This document shows, one piece after another, positions 8,295 through 16,812 of a DNA stretch of 64,000 nt; position 1 is the first letter of the stretch; the number at the start of each line of letters is the position of its first letter. The notes under the pieces were generated by a model. It worked only from the letters and a program-made list of their open reading frames with translations, ran no database searches and was not told the DNA's origin. The stretch comes from Cystobacter fuscus DSM 2262. Its GTDB lineage: Bacteria; Myxococcota; Myxococcia; Myxococcales; Myxococcaceae. A program made the translations under genes and the position numbers. The stretch lies in NCBI RefSeq assembly GCF_000335475.2, contig NZ_ANAH02000004.1:434001-498000 (forward strand), given 5' to 3'.

Positions 8295-11200
8295 GTGATT
8301 CGAACCCGTCTGTCCTGCCTCGCGCTGCTGCTCACGAGCGCGTTGCCTCTGTCCGTTCGCGCGCAAGCGCCGGCGTCCGCCCCCGCCCCCGCCCCCGTCC
8401 CCGTCCCCCTTCCCCTGCCGTTTCCGGGCAAGCCCGACGCGCCCCGCTGGGACGTGAATGCCCCGGGCTTCCCCGAGCACACGGTGCAGCTCGACGTCAC
8501 CGAGGGCACGTGGATGAGCGTGGACGTGAGCCCGAAGGGAGACGAGCTCGTCTTCGACCTGCTGGGAGACATCTACGCGCTGCCCATCGCGGGGGGCGAG
8601 GCCCGGGCGCTCACGAGCGGAGCCGCCTGGGACATGCAGCCGCGCTACAGCCCGGACGGGCAGTTCATCGCCTTCACGAGCGACCGGGGCGGCGGGGACA
8701 ACCTCGTCGTGATGAAGCGCGACGGGAGCGAGCCCACGGGGGTGACGCAGGAGTCCTTCCGTCTGCTCAACAGCCCCGCGTGGTCGCCAGACGGCCAGTT
8801 CCTCATCGCGCGCAAGCACTACACGGCGCGGCGCTCGCTGGGCGCGGGGGAAATCTGGATGTACCACCGCTCGGGGGGAGAGGGCGTGCAGCTCACCGAG
8901 CGTCCCAATGAGCAGAAGGACGTGGGCGAGCCCGCGTTCTCCCCGGACGGCAAGTACATCTACTACAGCCAGGACATCACCCCGGGCCCGGTGTTCGAGT
9001 ACAACAAGGACCCGAGCGGCGAAATCTATGTCATCCAGCGGCTGAACCTGGACACGCGCGAGACGGAGCGCTTCGTGTCGGGGCCGGGAGGCTCCATCCG
9101 GCCCACGCCGTCGCCGGATGGCAAGTCCTTGGCCTTCATCCGCCGGGTGCGGGGCAAGAGCGTGCTGTACGTGGCGGACGTGGTGAGCGGCGCCGAGCGT
9201 CCCCTGTTCGACGGGCTCGACCGGGACATGCAGGAGACGTGGGCCATTCACGGCGTCTACCCGGCGATGGCGTGGACGCCGGACAACCGCTCGCTGGTGT
9301 TCTGGGCGGGCGGCGGGCTGCGGCGCGTCGACGTGGCGACGAAGAAGGTGACGCCCATTCCCTTCCACGTGAAGGGCACGCGCACCGTCTACGAGGCGCT
9401 GCGCTTTGCCCAGCAGGTGGCGCCCGACACCTTCCCGGTGAAGATGTTGCGCTGGGTGCAGGTGTCGCCCAAGGGCGACAAGGTGGTGTACCAGGCGCTG
9501 GGCCACCTGTACGTGAGGGACCTGCCCAATGGCACGCCTCGGCGGCTCACGAAGCAGACGGAGCACGCGGAGCTCTACCCGTCGTTCTCCCGCGACGGCC
9601 GGAGCATCGTCTACACGACGTGGGACGACGAGAAGTTCGGCTCCATCCGGGTGGTGCCGGTGACGGGCGGCGAGGGGCGGGTGGTGTCCTCGGGACCGGG
9701 GCACTACGCGGAGCCCGCGCTGTCGCCGGATGGCAAGACGCTCGTCTACCGCGCGCTGGGCGGAGGCTATCTGCGCAGCGGCCTGTACAGCCGGGAGCGG
9801 GGCTTGTTCGTGATGCCGCTGGCCGGGGGGACGCCGCGCCGGCTGGAGGAGGACGGCGAGCAGCCGCACTTCGGGGCGGGCTCGGAGCGGGTGTTCTTCC
9901 TGGAGGTGTCGCAGCGCGAGAAGGACGACGAGCGCGCGCTCAAGAGCATCCGCCTGGATGGCACCGAGCCGCGCACGCACCTGACGAGCGACGAGGCGAC
10001 GGAGTACCGCGTGTCGCCGGACGAGAAGTGGGTGGCCTTCCGGGAGAACTTCAACGCGTTCCTCATGCCGCTGCCGCGCGGGCCGAAGGCCGCGGTGGCG
10101 AGCCCCGAGACGAAGGCGCTGCCGGTGAGCCGCGTGTCGCGCGACGCGGGCGAGTGGCTGCACTGGTCCGGAGACGGCAAGCGGTTGCACTGGGCGCTCG
10201 GGCCCGAGCTGTACACGCGTGAGCTCAAGGACAGCTTCCGCTTCCTGGCGGGCGCGCCCCAGACGCTGCCGGAGCCCGCGGACAAGGGGCTCAATATCGC
10301 CTTCCAGGCGAAGACGGACGCGCCCCAGGGCACGGTGGCGCTGGTGGGGGGCCGCGTCATCACCCTCAAGGGGGACGAGGTCATCGAGGACGGCGTGGTG
10401 GTGGTGAAGGGCAACCGGCTGGTGGCGGTGGGTCCCCGGAGCCAGGTGACGGTGCCCGCGGGCGCCCGCGTGGTGGACGTGAAGGGCAAGACGCTCATCC
10501 CGGGCCTGGTGGACGTGCACTGGCACGGCTCCATGGAGGACGACGGCATCCTGCCGGAGCAGAACTGGAAGCTGTTGTCCTCGCTCGCCTTCGGGGTGAC
10601 GACGATCCACGATCCATCCAACGACACGGGCGCCATCTTCGCCACGAGCGAGCTGGTGCGCTCGGGCGGCATGGTGGGGCCGCACGTGTTCTCCACGGGC
10701 ACCATCCTCTACGGCGCCTCGGGAGCGTTCCGCGCGCCCATCGACACGCTGGAGGACGCGCGCAGCCACCTGCGGCGCATGAAGGCGGTGGGGGCCTTCA
10801 GCGTGAAGAGCTACAACCAGCCGCGGAGAGATCAGCGGCAGAAGGTGCTCCAGGCGGCGCGCGAGCTCGGGATGATGGTGGTGCCCGAGGGCGGCTCGCT
10901 CTTCCACCACAACATGAGCATGGTGGTGGATGGGCACACGGGCATCGAGCACTCGCTGCCGGTGGCCCAGGCCTACGAGGACGTGCGCCAGCTCTGGTCG
11001 GGCACGCAGGTGGGTTACACCCCCACGCTCATCGTGGCCTACGGCAGCATCATGGGGGAGAACTACTGGTACGCGAAGACGAAGGTGTGGGAGGACGAGC
11101 GGCTGCTCTCGTTCGTGCCCCGGCGCATGGTGGACGCGCGCAGCCGGCGGCGGGTGGACGCGCCCGACGAGGACTACGGCCACGTCCACACGGCCGAGGT

Positions 11201-11609
11201 GGCCAAGGCGCTCAATGACCGGGGCGTGAGCGTGCAGCTCGGCGCGCACGGCCAGCGCGAGGGCCTGGGCGCGCACTGGGAGCTGTGGATGTTCGCCCAG
11301 GGCGGCATGACGCCCCTGCAGGTGCTCCGGGCGGCGACGCTCTCGGGCGCGCGCTACCTCGGGCTGGACAAGGACATCGGCTCACTGGAGCCCGGCAAGC
11401 TCGCGGACCTGGTGGTGCTGGATGCCAATCCCCTGGAGGATCTGCGCCAGAGCACGTCCATCCGCTACACCATGGTGGGCGGACGGCTCTATGACGCGAA
11501 GACGCTCGACGAGGTGGGTGCCTCGCGCAAGCGCGAGCCCCTCTACTTCCATCGCGAGGGGCAGGGCGCCTGGGGTCCATCCTCGTCCTGGGGCACCCAC
11601 CAGGACTGA
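8295..11609 (+). CDS. Exported amidohydrolase with N-terminal TolB-like beta-propeller
   Basis: About 1104 residues. A signal peptide (LSCLALLLTSALPLSVRAQA) is followed by about 600 residues of PD40/TolB-type propeller repeats (YSPDGQFIAFTSDRGG, FSPDGKYIYYSQ, PSPDGKSLAFIRR). The C-terminal part is an amidohydrolase of the imidazolonepropionase/dihydroorotase superfamily: KTLIPGLVDVHWHG supplies the metal-binding HxH, and it ends with LEPGKLADLVVLDANPL. It probably hydrolyses amide or peptide-like substrates in the periplasm; the substrate is unknown. The frame is open from 8220, but GAGGAG five bases before the GTG at 8295 and the signal peptide fix the start. Confidence 0.88.
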   Translation: MIRTRLSCLALLLTSALPLSVRAQAPASAPAPAPVPVPLPLPFPGKPDAPRWDVNAPGFPEHTVQLDVTEGTWMSVDVSPKGDELVFDLLGDIYALPIAGGEARALTSGAAWDMQPRYSPDGQFIAFTSDRGGGDNLVVMKRDGSEPTGVTQESFRLLNSPAWSPDGQFLIARKHYTARRSLGAGEIWMYHRSGGEGVQLTERPNEQKDVGEPAFSPDGKYIYYSQDITPGPVFEYNKDPSGEIYVIQRLNLDTRETERFVSGPGGSIRPTPSPDGKSLAFIRRVRGKSVLYVADVVSGAERPLFDGLDRDMQETWAIHGVYPAMAWTPDNRSLVFWAGGGLRRVDVATKKVTPIPFHVKGTRTVYEALRFAQQVAPDTFPVKMLRWVQVSPKGDKVVYQALGHLYVRDLPNGTPRRLTKQTEHAELYPSFSRDGRSIVYTTWDDEKFGSIRVVPVTGGEGRVVSSGPGHYAEPALSPDGKTLVYRALGGGYLRSGLYSRERGLFVMPLAGGTPRRLEEDGEQPHFGAGSERVFFLEVSQREKDDERALKSIRLDGTEPRTHLTSDEATEYRVSPDEKWVAFRENFNAFLMPLPRGPKAAVASPETKALPVSRVSRDAGEWLHWSGDGKRLHWALGPELYTRELKDSFRFLAGAPQTLPEPADKGLNIAFQAKTDAPQGTVALVGGRVITLKGDEVIEDGVVVVKGNRLVAVGPRSQVTVPAGARVVDVKGKTLIPGLVDVHWHGSMEDDGILPEQNWKLLSSLAFGVTTIHDPSNDTGAIFATSELVRSGGMVGPHVFSTGTILYGASGAFRAPIDTLEDARSHLRRMKAVGAFSVKSYNQPRRDQRQKVLQAARELGMMVVPEGGSLFHHNMSMVVDGHTGIEHSLPVAQAYEDVRQLWSGTQVGYTPTLIVAYGSIMGENYWYAKTKVWEDERLLSFVPRRMVDARSRRRVDAPDEDYGHVHTAEVAKALNDRGVSVQLGAHGQREGLGAHWELWMFAQGGMTPLQVLRAATLSGARYLGLDKDIGSLEPGKLADLVVLDANPLEDLRQSTSIRYTMVGGRLYDAKTLDEVGASRKREPLYFHREGQGAWGPSSSWGTHQD

Positions 11610-11610
11610 G

Positions 11611-11637
11611 CCCGGCGCGAGCGGTGGGCGCGCCGGG
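11611..11637. terminator. Bidirectional hairpin between convergent genes
   Basis: CCCGGCGCG (11611-11619) pairs perfectly with CGCGCCGGG (11629-11637) around a 9-nt loop. It starts one base after the amidohydrolase stop and lies 15 bp before the stop of the converging lipoprotein gene. Confidence 0.55.
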
Positions 11638-11652
11638 CCGCTTCCCGGCGCG

Positions 11653-12810
11653 TCACCACACGGGGTTGACCTGGGTCTCGATGAAGGTGCCCAGCTCCTC
11701 GGCCAGGCGCTGGTGCTCCTGCGCGGTGGGGTGCCAGTCCTCGCCGTAGGGGTCGCTCTTGATGGGCTGATGGGCCATGTAGAAGACGACGTCGGGCTCA
11801 TCGAGCTCCCAGACCATCTCCTCCACGTACTGCTGGATGCGCGTCCAGTAGTTGCGGCCCGCGGGGTAGTTGTCATTCATCGTCGGGCCGACGGTGCAGA
11901 TGATCTTCGCGGAGGGGTAGGTCTTGCGCAGCTCCTGGACGAAGTTCGTGTAGGCCGCCTTGAAGAGGTCGGGGTTCGGGTCGATGGGTTGCTTGTTCGC
12001 ATCGCGCGCGGTGAAGTCGCTGACGCCCAGGTTGAGGATGATGACGTCGGGGATGTATTCGCGGGTGTCCCAGACGGTCTCCTCGCTGTCGTCGTCGGGA
12101 AGGATGCGCTTGTAGCGCTTGGGGAAGGTGTCCTCGGTGGAGCCGTCGGGATTGCGCTGCACGCCTCGGTTGGACATGCACGTGGTGACCACCTGGGCAT
12201 CGAACCGGTGGCCGAGGAGCGTTCCATAGGCCTTGGAGTTGTCCTCGTTCTTGGAGTGGTAGCCGGTGTTGGGCTCGGTGTAGGTGGGTGCCATGATGCG
12301 CACCTCGTTGCCGTAGCCACAGGAGACGGTCTCGCCAATGATTTCGATGCGCCGCTCGGGGAAGGGGGGGGGATCCAGCAGGGTGCCCTGCACGCTGATG
12401 CCCCGGAACTGGATGGTGCCCGCGTAGGGCCCGGTGCGCTTGACGAACTCGATGGTGTGCTCGCCCGATTTCAGGTCGCGGACGCCCTTGATCAACTCGC
12501 CATCGTCCGACTGCGGGAGCTTGAGCACGGCGGTCTGCTTGCCATCGACGATGACATTGACGAAGTTGGTGTGCTTGTCGTCGCCCGAGCCCTCGTCCTT
12601 GAAGGCCACGTCCACGCCGGTGCAATCGCAGCGCAAGCGCACGGTCGTGCCGGGGTAGGCATACCGGGGGCCAGTGTCATCGATGGGCTGCATGCGCCCG
12701 ATGAATTGCAGCTTCGGATCCTTCGCGCTGTAGTCGTTCCACGGCTCGAACGGCTCGCAACTCACCAGGACGAGCGCCGCGAGCAGCACGGCCCCATGAA
12801 AGCGGTTCAT
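11653..12810 (-). CDS. SGNH/GDSL-fold (CE2-like) lipoprotein with altered active site
   Basis: The signal peptide ends in lipobox LVSC, so this is a lipoprotein. A beta-rich domain (about 40-150) precedes an SGNH-hydrolase domain, the arrangement of carbohydrate esterase family 2 deacetylases. The block-I motif, normally GDS(I/V)TCGYG, reads GETVSCGYG, with Glu160-Thr161 in place of Asp-Ser, so the nucleophilic Ser is Thr. Block III reads NLGVSDF where an Asn is usual (GxND). The final DWHP with its catalytic Asp/His is kept. It may be a weak esterase or a carbohydrate-binding protein. Located next to the AbiE-like locus, divergently transcribed from it. Confidence 0.8.
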   Translation of the reverse strand: MNRFHGAVLLAALVLVSCEPFEPWNDYSAKDPKLQFIGRMQPIDDTGPRYAYPGTTVRLRCDCTGVDVAFKDEGSGDDKHTNFVNVIVDGKQTAVLKLPQSDDGELIKGVRDLKSGEHTIEFVKRTGPYAGTIQFRGISVQGTLLDPPPFPERRIEIIGETVSCGYGNEVRIMAPTYTEPNTGYHSKNEDNSKAYGTLLGHRFDAQVVTTCMSNRGVQRNPDGSTEDTFPKRYKRILPDDDSEETVWDTREYIPDVIILNLGVSDFTARDANKQPIDPNPDLFKAAYTNFVQELRKTYPSAKIICTVGPTMNDNYPAGRNYWTRIQQYVEEMVWELDEPDVVFYMAHQPIKSDPYGEDWHPTAQEHQRLAEELGTFIETQVNPVW

Positions 12811-12905
12811 TCCTCGTTCCTCCTCGGACGGTGGGTGGAGTATCGCCCCCAGCCTCTCCTCCTGTCGAAGGACGGGGAGCGGCGGCAGATTCCCCTGGGG
12901 GAGGA

Positions 12906-12993
12906 TCGCTCAATTCTGTCGATAAATGGTCTGAATTCCTGGAGAAGTGGTCTTCAGCGACGTCGAACGCTATAAATCGACAGAATTGAGCGA
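12906..12993. promoter_or_regulatory. 18-nt perfect inverted repeat upstream of the AbiEi-like gene
   Basis: TCGCTCAATTCTGTCGAT (12906-12923) recurs in reverse complement at 12976-12993, with a 52-bp spacer. The right arm ends 12 bp before the GTG start of the antitoxin-like gene, and the pair brackets where its promoter should be. AbiEi antitoxins are known to bind inverted repeats at their own promoter and repress it, so this is very probably the autoregulatory operator. The arms are AT-richer than their surroundings. Confidence 0.8.
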
Positions 12994-13005
12994 GGGCTCT
13001 CCACC

Positions 13006-14121
13006 GTGAGCTTCCAGGAATCCTTTTGGAAGGACCCCCTTCCACTGCCTCGCGGGGTGGAGTTGCTCCGTCAGGACTCGCTCGTGGTGCCGCAGCGGGG
13101 ACCAGGCGGCCAGGCGGTCTATGACCTCGTGCAGGTGAGACTTCCACAGGGTGGGGTTCCCGTCTTGCTGGCGTATCGAGCGCCCCTGTTTCCGGTGGAT
13201 GTTCCGCGCCTGCGCGAGCGCCTCCGAGGACTCGATGAGGAACTGAGGAGACGGCAGTCAGCGGGGCGGGGGTTGCCACCGCCCCGCGTGCCGATGATCG
13301 CCACCGATGTGGCCAGTTCGGGTCTCATCGAGGTCTGTGAGCGTGAGGACGTCGCGCTCGTGGATCTGCGCGGCACGCTCGTGCTGAATTCCGGGAGCGC
13401 CTTCATCCGTATCCAGGGACGGGGCCGCTTCCAACGGACTCCGCGGGCTCCGGTATTCCACGGCAAGGGGAGCCGCCTGCTTCGCGTCCTCTTGAGTGAG
13501 CCGGGGCGGACCTGGAGCATTCGTCAAATGGAGGAGTTGACCCAGACGGGTTACGGCTACGCGCAAGGAGTCCTGACCCGCCTGGAACGGGAAGGCTATC
13601 TGGAGCGTGCCTCCAGGAAGTCTGGCTTCCGGGTGAGGGATCCCGCGGGTCTGATCCGTGCCTGGCTCGACAGTGGCAAGCGGACCGCGGCGGTGGTCGA
13701 CGCTTTCAACGCGCCCTCCACGACCGCCGACTCGCTCCTGCGGGGACATTCCGCGCTGACCTCCCTGGGCATCAGGTCGGTCTTCACCCTGGCCAGCGCA
13801 CTGCGACCCGAGGAGCGCTTCGCCTCGGGACTGCCCCATGGCGTCTATTCGTCCGGGCCGGTGGACTCCCTCATCCAGGCGTTCGGTCTGCGCCGCATGA
13901 CTCCGCACAACTTCTGGGTGATGCGCCCGGAGGTCGCGGCCGACACGCAAGCGGGGGGGGTCTACTTCATGCCTCGCGAGCTGTCGCATGGCCCCGGAGT
14001 GGCACTGCCTCAGCTCATCGTCGACTTCCACTTCAGCGCGGGGCGAGGAAAGGAGCAGGCGGAGGTCTTGCAAGAGCGCTACCTCAAAGCGCTGCCGCTT
14101 CTCCCGGAGAGACCTGCGTGA
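13006..14121 (+). CDS. AbiEi-like antitoxin / transcriptional repressor (type IV TA)
   Basis: 371 residues with no membrane segment. Around residues 160-215 there is a winged-helix DNA-binding unit (SRLLRVLLSEPGRTWSIRQM, then GVLTRLEREGYLERASRKSGFRVRDP). The C-terminal half resembles the AbiEi antitoxin-type domain. It starts at a GTG 12 bp after a perfect inverted repeat and its stop overlaps the next start (TGATG), the classic layout of abiE loci where AbiEi represses the operon and counteracts the AbiEii nucleotidyltransferase. The family assignment rests on fold-type motifs and context. Confidence 0.7.
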   Translation: MSFQESFWKDPLPLPRGVELLRQDSLVVPQRGPGGQAVYDLVQVRLPQGGVPVLLAYRAPLFPVDVPRLRERLRGLDEELRRRQSAGRGLPPPRVPMIATDVASSGLIEVCEREDVALVDLRGTLVLNSGSAFIRIQGRGRFQRTPRAPVFHGKGSRLLRVLLSEPGRTWSIRQMEELTQTGYGYAQGVLTRLEREGYLERASRKSGFRVRDPAGLIRAWLDSGKRTAAVVDAFNAPSTTADSLLRGHSALTSLGIRSVFTLASALRPEERFASGLPHGVYSSGPVDSLIQAFGLRRMTPHNFWVMRPEVAADTQAGGVYFMPRELSHGPGVALPQLIVDFHFSAGRGKEQAEVLQERYLKALPLLPERPA

Positions 14122-14891
14122 TGGAAGAAGTGGAACAGTTCGAGGCGGTCCTCCGGGAGCTCGGAGAGCTGATGATCGATCTGGGAGATCTCGCCTCCTC
14201 GGTCGTGCTGATTGGAGGGCAGGTGCTCGCCCTGGAGTCGAGACGGCGAGGCCAGTCAGGAGTCATCGCCGTCGAGACGGAGACAGGAGAAGAGGTCACC
14301 CGAGGGTTCACCTTCGAGCCCGATCTGCTCTTCGATCTGGATGGCACGGAGTTCATGGCGGGCCGGTTGCCGGAGGTCCTGAAGGAACGGGGCTATGAAC
14401 GCGCTCGTCAGTTCCGTTGGTCCAAGAAGCTGCGCGGTTCGTGGGTACAGCTCGATCTCTTCGCTCCCGAAGAGGTCGAACCGGACGATCTGCCCACCGC
14501 CATTGACGCCTCTTCCGGACGCGCGGCTGGTCCTGCGACGGGCTCAACCCATCACGTTGAACATCCAGGGTACGCTCTTGAGGATCTCGATTCCGGATGC
14601 GGTGGGATTCCTCGCCATGAAGACGCGGGCCAAGCTGCAACTGCGTCCCGAGGGCAACAAGGACAGCTTCGACATCTTCGCCTACGTCAAGCTGGTGGGG
14701 GCCGATGCCGTCCTGGATGCATTGAATCAGGCGATACCCGAGGGCGGGGAGATCCGCCGCAATCTCCTGGCGCTCTTCTATGATCGCCGTCGCCCGGGGT
14801 TCAGGATGTCCTGGCCTACGCCGACACCCTGGAGCCCGAGCAGCGGGAGTTGTTGGCCCAGTCCGTCGTCGACCTGTTCGCGGCGTTCTGA
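14121..14891 (+). pseudogene. AbiEii-like nucleotidyltransferase toxin gene, frameshifted twice
   Basis: The start ATG overlaps the antitoxin stop. The first part has a nucleotidyltransferase look (VVLIGGQVLALESR, then FEPDLLFDLDG with acidic residues). Near 14510 the coding signal moves to the +1 frame (LNIQGTLLRISIPDAVGFLAMKTRAKL), and at the GGGG run 14796-14799 it returns to the first frame (VQDVLAYADTLEPEQ), ending at TGA 14889-14891. Two compensating single-base indels explain this. They are either true mutations that disarm the toxin or sequencing errors; a G missing from the GGGG run would be a typical error. If repaired, the protein would have about 255 residues. Confidence 0.65.
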
Positions 14892-14977
14892 GGCGTCCGG
14901 CCTTGCGAAGCGGAGCTTGCGAGCCGCCGCTCCGAGGACGAGAGTGTGAGCCCTCCTCTTGCCGTTGGAGTCTCGCC

Positions 14978-16396
14978 GTGCCCGCAGCCCTGCCGCTCTC
15001 CGCCGCCCTGCTCTGTCTTCTCTCCGCGCCGCCCAAGGCCCCCGCCAAGGCGGCCCAAGCGCCCTCGGGTCCCTCCCCCCAGGTGGCCGAGCAGCTCATT
15101 GGCGCGGCGCTCACCGACGGCCATGCCTATGCGCGCCTCGCCGAGCTCGCCGACGGCATCGGCCCGCGGCTGTCCGGCTCGGAGGGCGCGGACGCCGCGG
15201 TGCGTTGGGCGAAGCGGAGCTTCGAGGCGGACGGGGTGAAGGTGTGGCTGGAGCCCGTGAAGGTTCCCCACTGGGTGCGCGGCGAGGGCTCCGCGCGCGT
15301 GCTCGGCTCGGACACCCGGCGCGAGCAGAAGCTCGCCGTGTTGGCGCTCGGCGGCAGCGTGGCCACTCCCCCCGAGGGCCTCACCGCCGAGGTCGTCGAG
15401 GTGCGCTCGCTCGAGGAGGTGGCCGCGCTCGGGGACAAGGTGAAGGGAAAGGTGGTCTTCTTCAACCACTCCATGGCGGAGACGAAGGACTATGGCCCCG
15501 CGGCCGGGCTGCGCACCCGGGGCGCGTCGGTGGCGGCGAAGGCGGGGGCGGTGGGCATGCTCATCCGCTCGCTGGCCACCGCGTCGCTGCGCACGCCGCA
15601 CACGGGCGCGCTGCGCTACGACGAGGGCGTGCCGGCCATTCCCGCCGCGGCGGTGTCGGTGGAGGACGGGGAGCTGTTGCACCGCCTGTTGGCCTCGGGC
15701 CCGGTGAAGGTGGAGCTGAAGCTCACGTGCCAGACGCTGCCGGACGCGGACTCCTTCAACGTGGTGGCCGAGGTGAAGGGCCGCGAGAAGCCGCGCGAGG
15801 TGGTGCTGCTCGGCGCGCACCTGGACTCGTGGGACGTGGGCACGGGCGCGCACGATGACGGGGCCGGCGTGACGATGGTGATGGAGACGGCGCGGCTGCT
15901 CGCCCGGCTCAAGCCCGCGCCCCGGCGCACGGTGCGCGTGGTGCTCTTCATGAACGAGGAGAACGGGCTGCGTGGAGGCCGGGCCTACGCCGAGGCGCAC
16001 GCGGCGGAGCTGGGCGAGCACGTGGCCGCGCTGGAGATGGACTCGGGGGGAGGCAAGCCCCTGGGCGTGGTGCTGCGCTCGGGCCCCGGCGGCGACGCGC
16101 TGGTGAAGCCCTGGCTGCGTCCGCTCGAGGTGCTGGGCGCGGGCGTGCTCCTGCCGGGCGAGGCGGGGGGCGCGGACATCTCGCCCCTCGTGCCGGCGCG
16201 GGTGCCCTTCGTGGGGGTGCGGGTGGACGCCAGCCGCTACTTCGACGTGCACCACTCGGAGGCGGACACGCTGGACAAGGTGGACCCGAAGGACCTGGCG
16301 CACAGCACGGCGGCGCTCGCGTGGGTGAGCTACGTGCTGGCCGAGGTCCCCGGCGTGCTGCCCCGTCCCGAGGCCCCCGCGACTCCCCACCCATGA
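14978..16396 (+). CDS. M28-family zinc peptidase (carboxypeptidase Q-like), exported
   Basis: 472 residues from a GTG at 14978, which has GGAG seven bases upstream and opens a signal peptide (ALPLSAALLCLLSAP). A PA domain lies in the middle. The M28 catalytic domain shows the metal ligands and base in order: GAHLDSWD, GAHDDGAG, NEENGLRGG, and VHHSEADT. This matches the plasma glutamate carboxypeptidase/carboxypeptidase Q group, which removes amino acids from short peptides outside the cytoplasm. The stop overlaps the following small gene (ATGA), so they are co-translated. Confidence 0.9.
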   Translation: MPAALPLSAALLCLLSAPPKAPAKAAQAPSGPSPQVAEQLIGAALTDGHAYARLAELADGIGPRLSGSEGADAAVRWAKRSFEADGVKVWLEPVKVPHWVRGEGSARVLGSDTRREQKLAVLALGGSVATPPEGLTAEVVEVRSLEEVAALGDKVKGKVVFFNHSMAETKDYGPAAGLRTRGASVAAKAGAVGMLIRSLATASLRTPHTGALRYDEGVPAIPAAAVSVEDGELLHRLLASGPVKVELKLTCQTLPDADSFNVVAEVKGREKPREVVLLGAHLDSWDVGTGAHDDGAGVTMVMETARLLARLKPAPRRTVRVVLFMNEENGLRGGRAYAEAHAAELGEHVAALEMDSGGGKPLGVVLRSGPGGDALVKPWLRPLEVLGAGVLLPGEAGGADISPLVPARVPFVGVRVDASRYFDVHHSEADTLDKVDPKDLAHSTAALAWVSYVLAEVPGVLPRPEAPATPHP

Positions 16397-16767
16397 GCGA
16401 TCATCCCGAGAATGAGAATCAGCGGGGCTCGCGCCGGGGCCGGATGCAGCCGGAGCGGCGCGAGCAGGTGCTGGAGGCGATCCACGAGGCGCGGGCGCGG
16501 GCCCAGTCCGCCTGGCCCGAGGAGAAGAGTCCGCAGCTCTCGCAGGGCTGGGTGGATCGTCGCCGGCTGCTGCTGTTGGACCTGGTGCTGGGGGTGGGCG
16601 AGGAGCTGATGCGGGGCGACACGCTGGGCGCGCGCGAGCTGGCCGAGCGGCTGCATCCCGTGCTGGTGGCGGCGCGGGAGCTGGCGCCGGGCTATTCGCT
16701 GGGCAAGGCGGCGGAGCTGGTGCTGGCGGCGCTGGAGGAGGGCGAGCCGGGACTGGAGGTGGATTGA
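16393..16767 (+). CDS. Small hypothetical protein coupled to the M28 peptidase
   Basis: 124 residues, charged N-terminus (ENENQRGSRRGRMQPERREQ) followed by leucine-rich helices (RRLLLLDLVLGVGEELM, AAELVLAALEEGE). No signal peptide, membrane segment or known motif. It overlaps the peptidase stop by four bases, so its expression is tied to that gene, yet it would remain in the cytoplasm. Function unknown. Confidence 0.65.
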   Translation: MSDHPENENQRGSRRGRMQPERREQVLEAIHEARARAQSAWPEEKSPQLSQGWVDRRRLLLLDLVLGVGEELMRGDTLGARELAERLHPVLVAARELAPGYSLGKAAELVLAALEEGEPGLEVD

Positions 16768-16812
16768 AGTCCTCCCCGAGTCCACTATCCTCCTCACCCC
16801 TGAGGAGGAAGC

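Noticed and set aside
8022..11276. Long minus-strand frame (1084 codons) opposite the amidohydrolase
   Set aside because: Same cause: third-position GC bias keeps the antisense frame open. The plus-strand product has clear domains.
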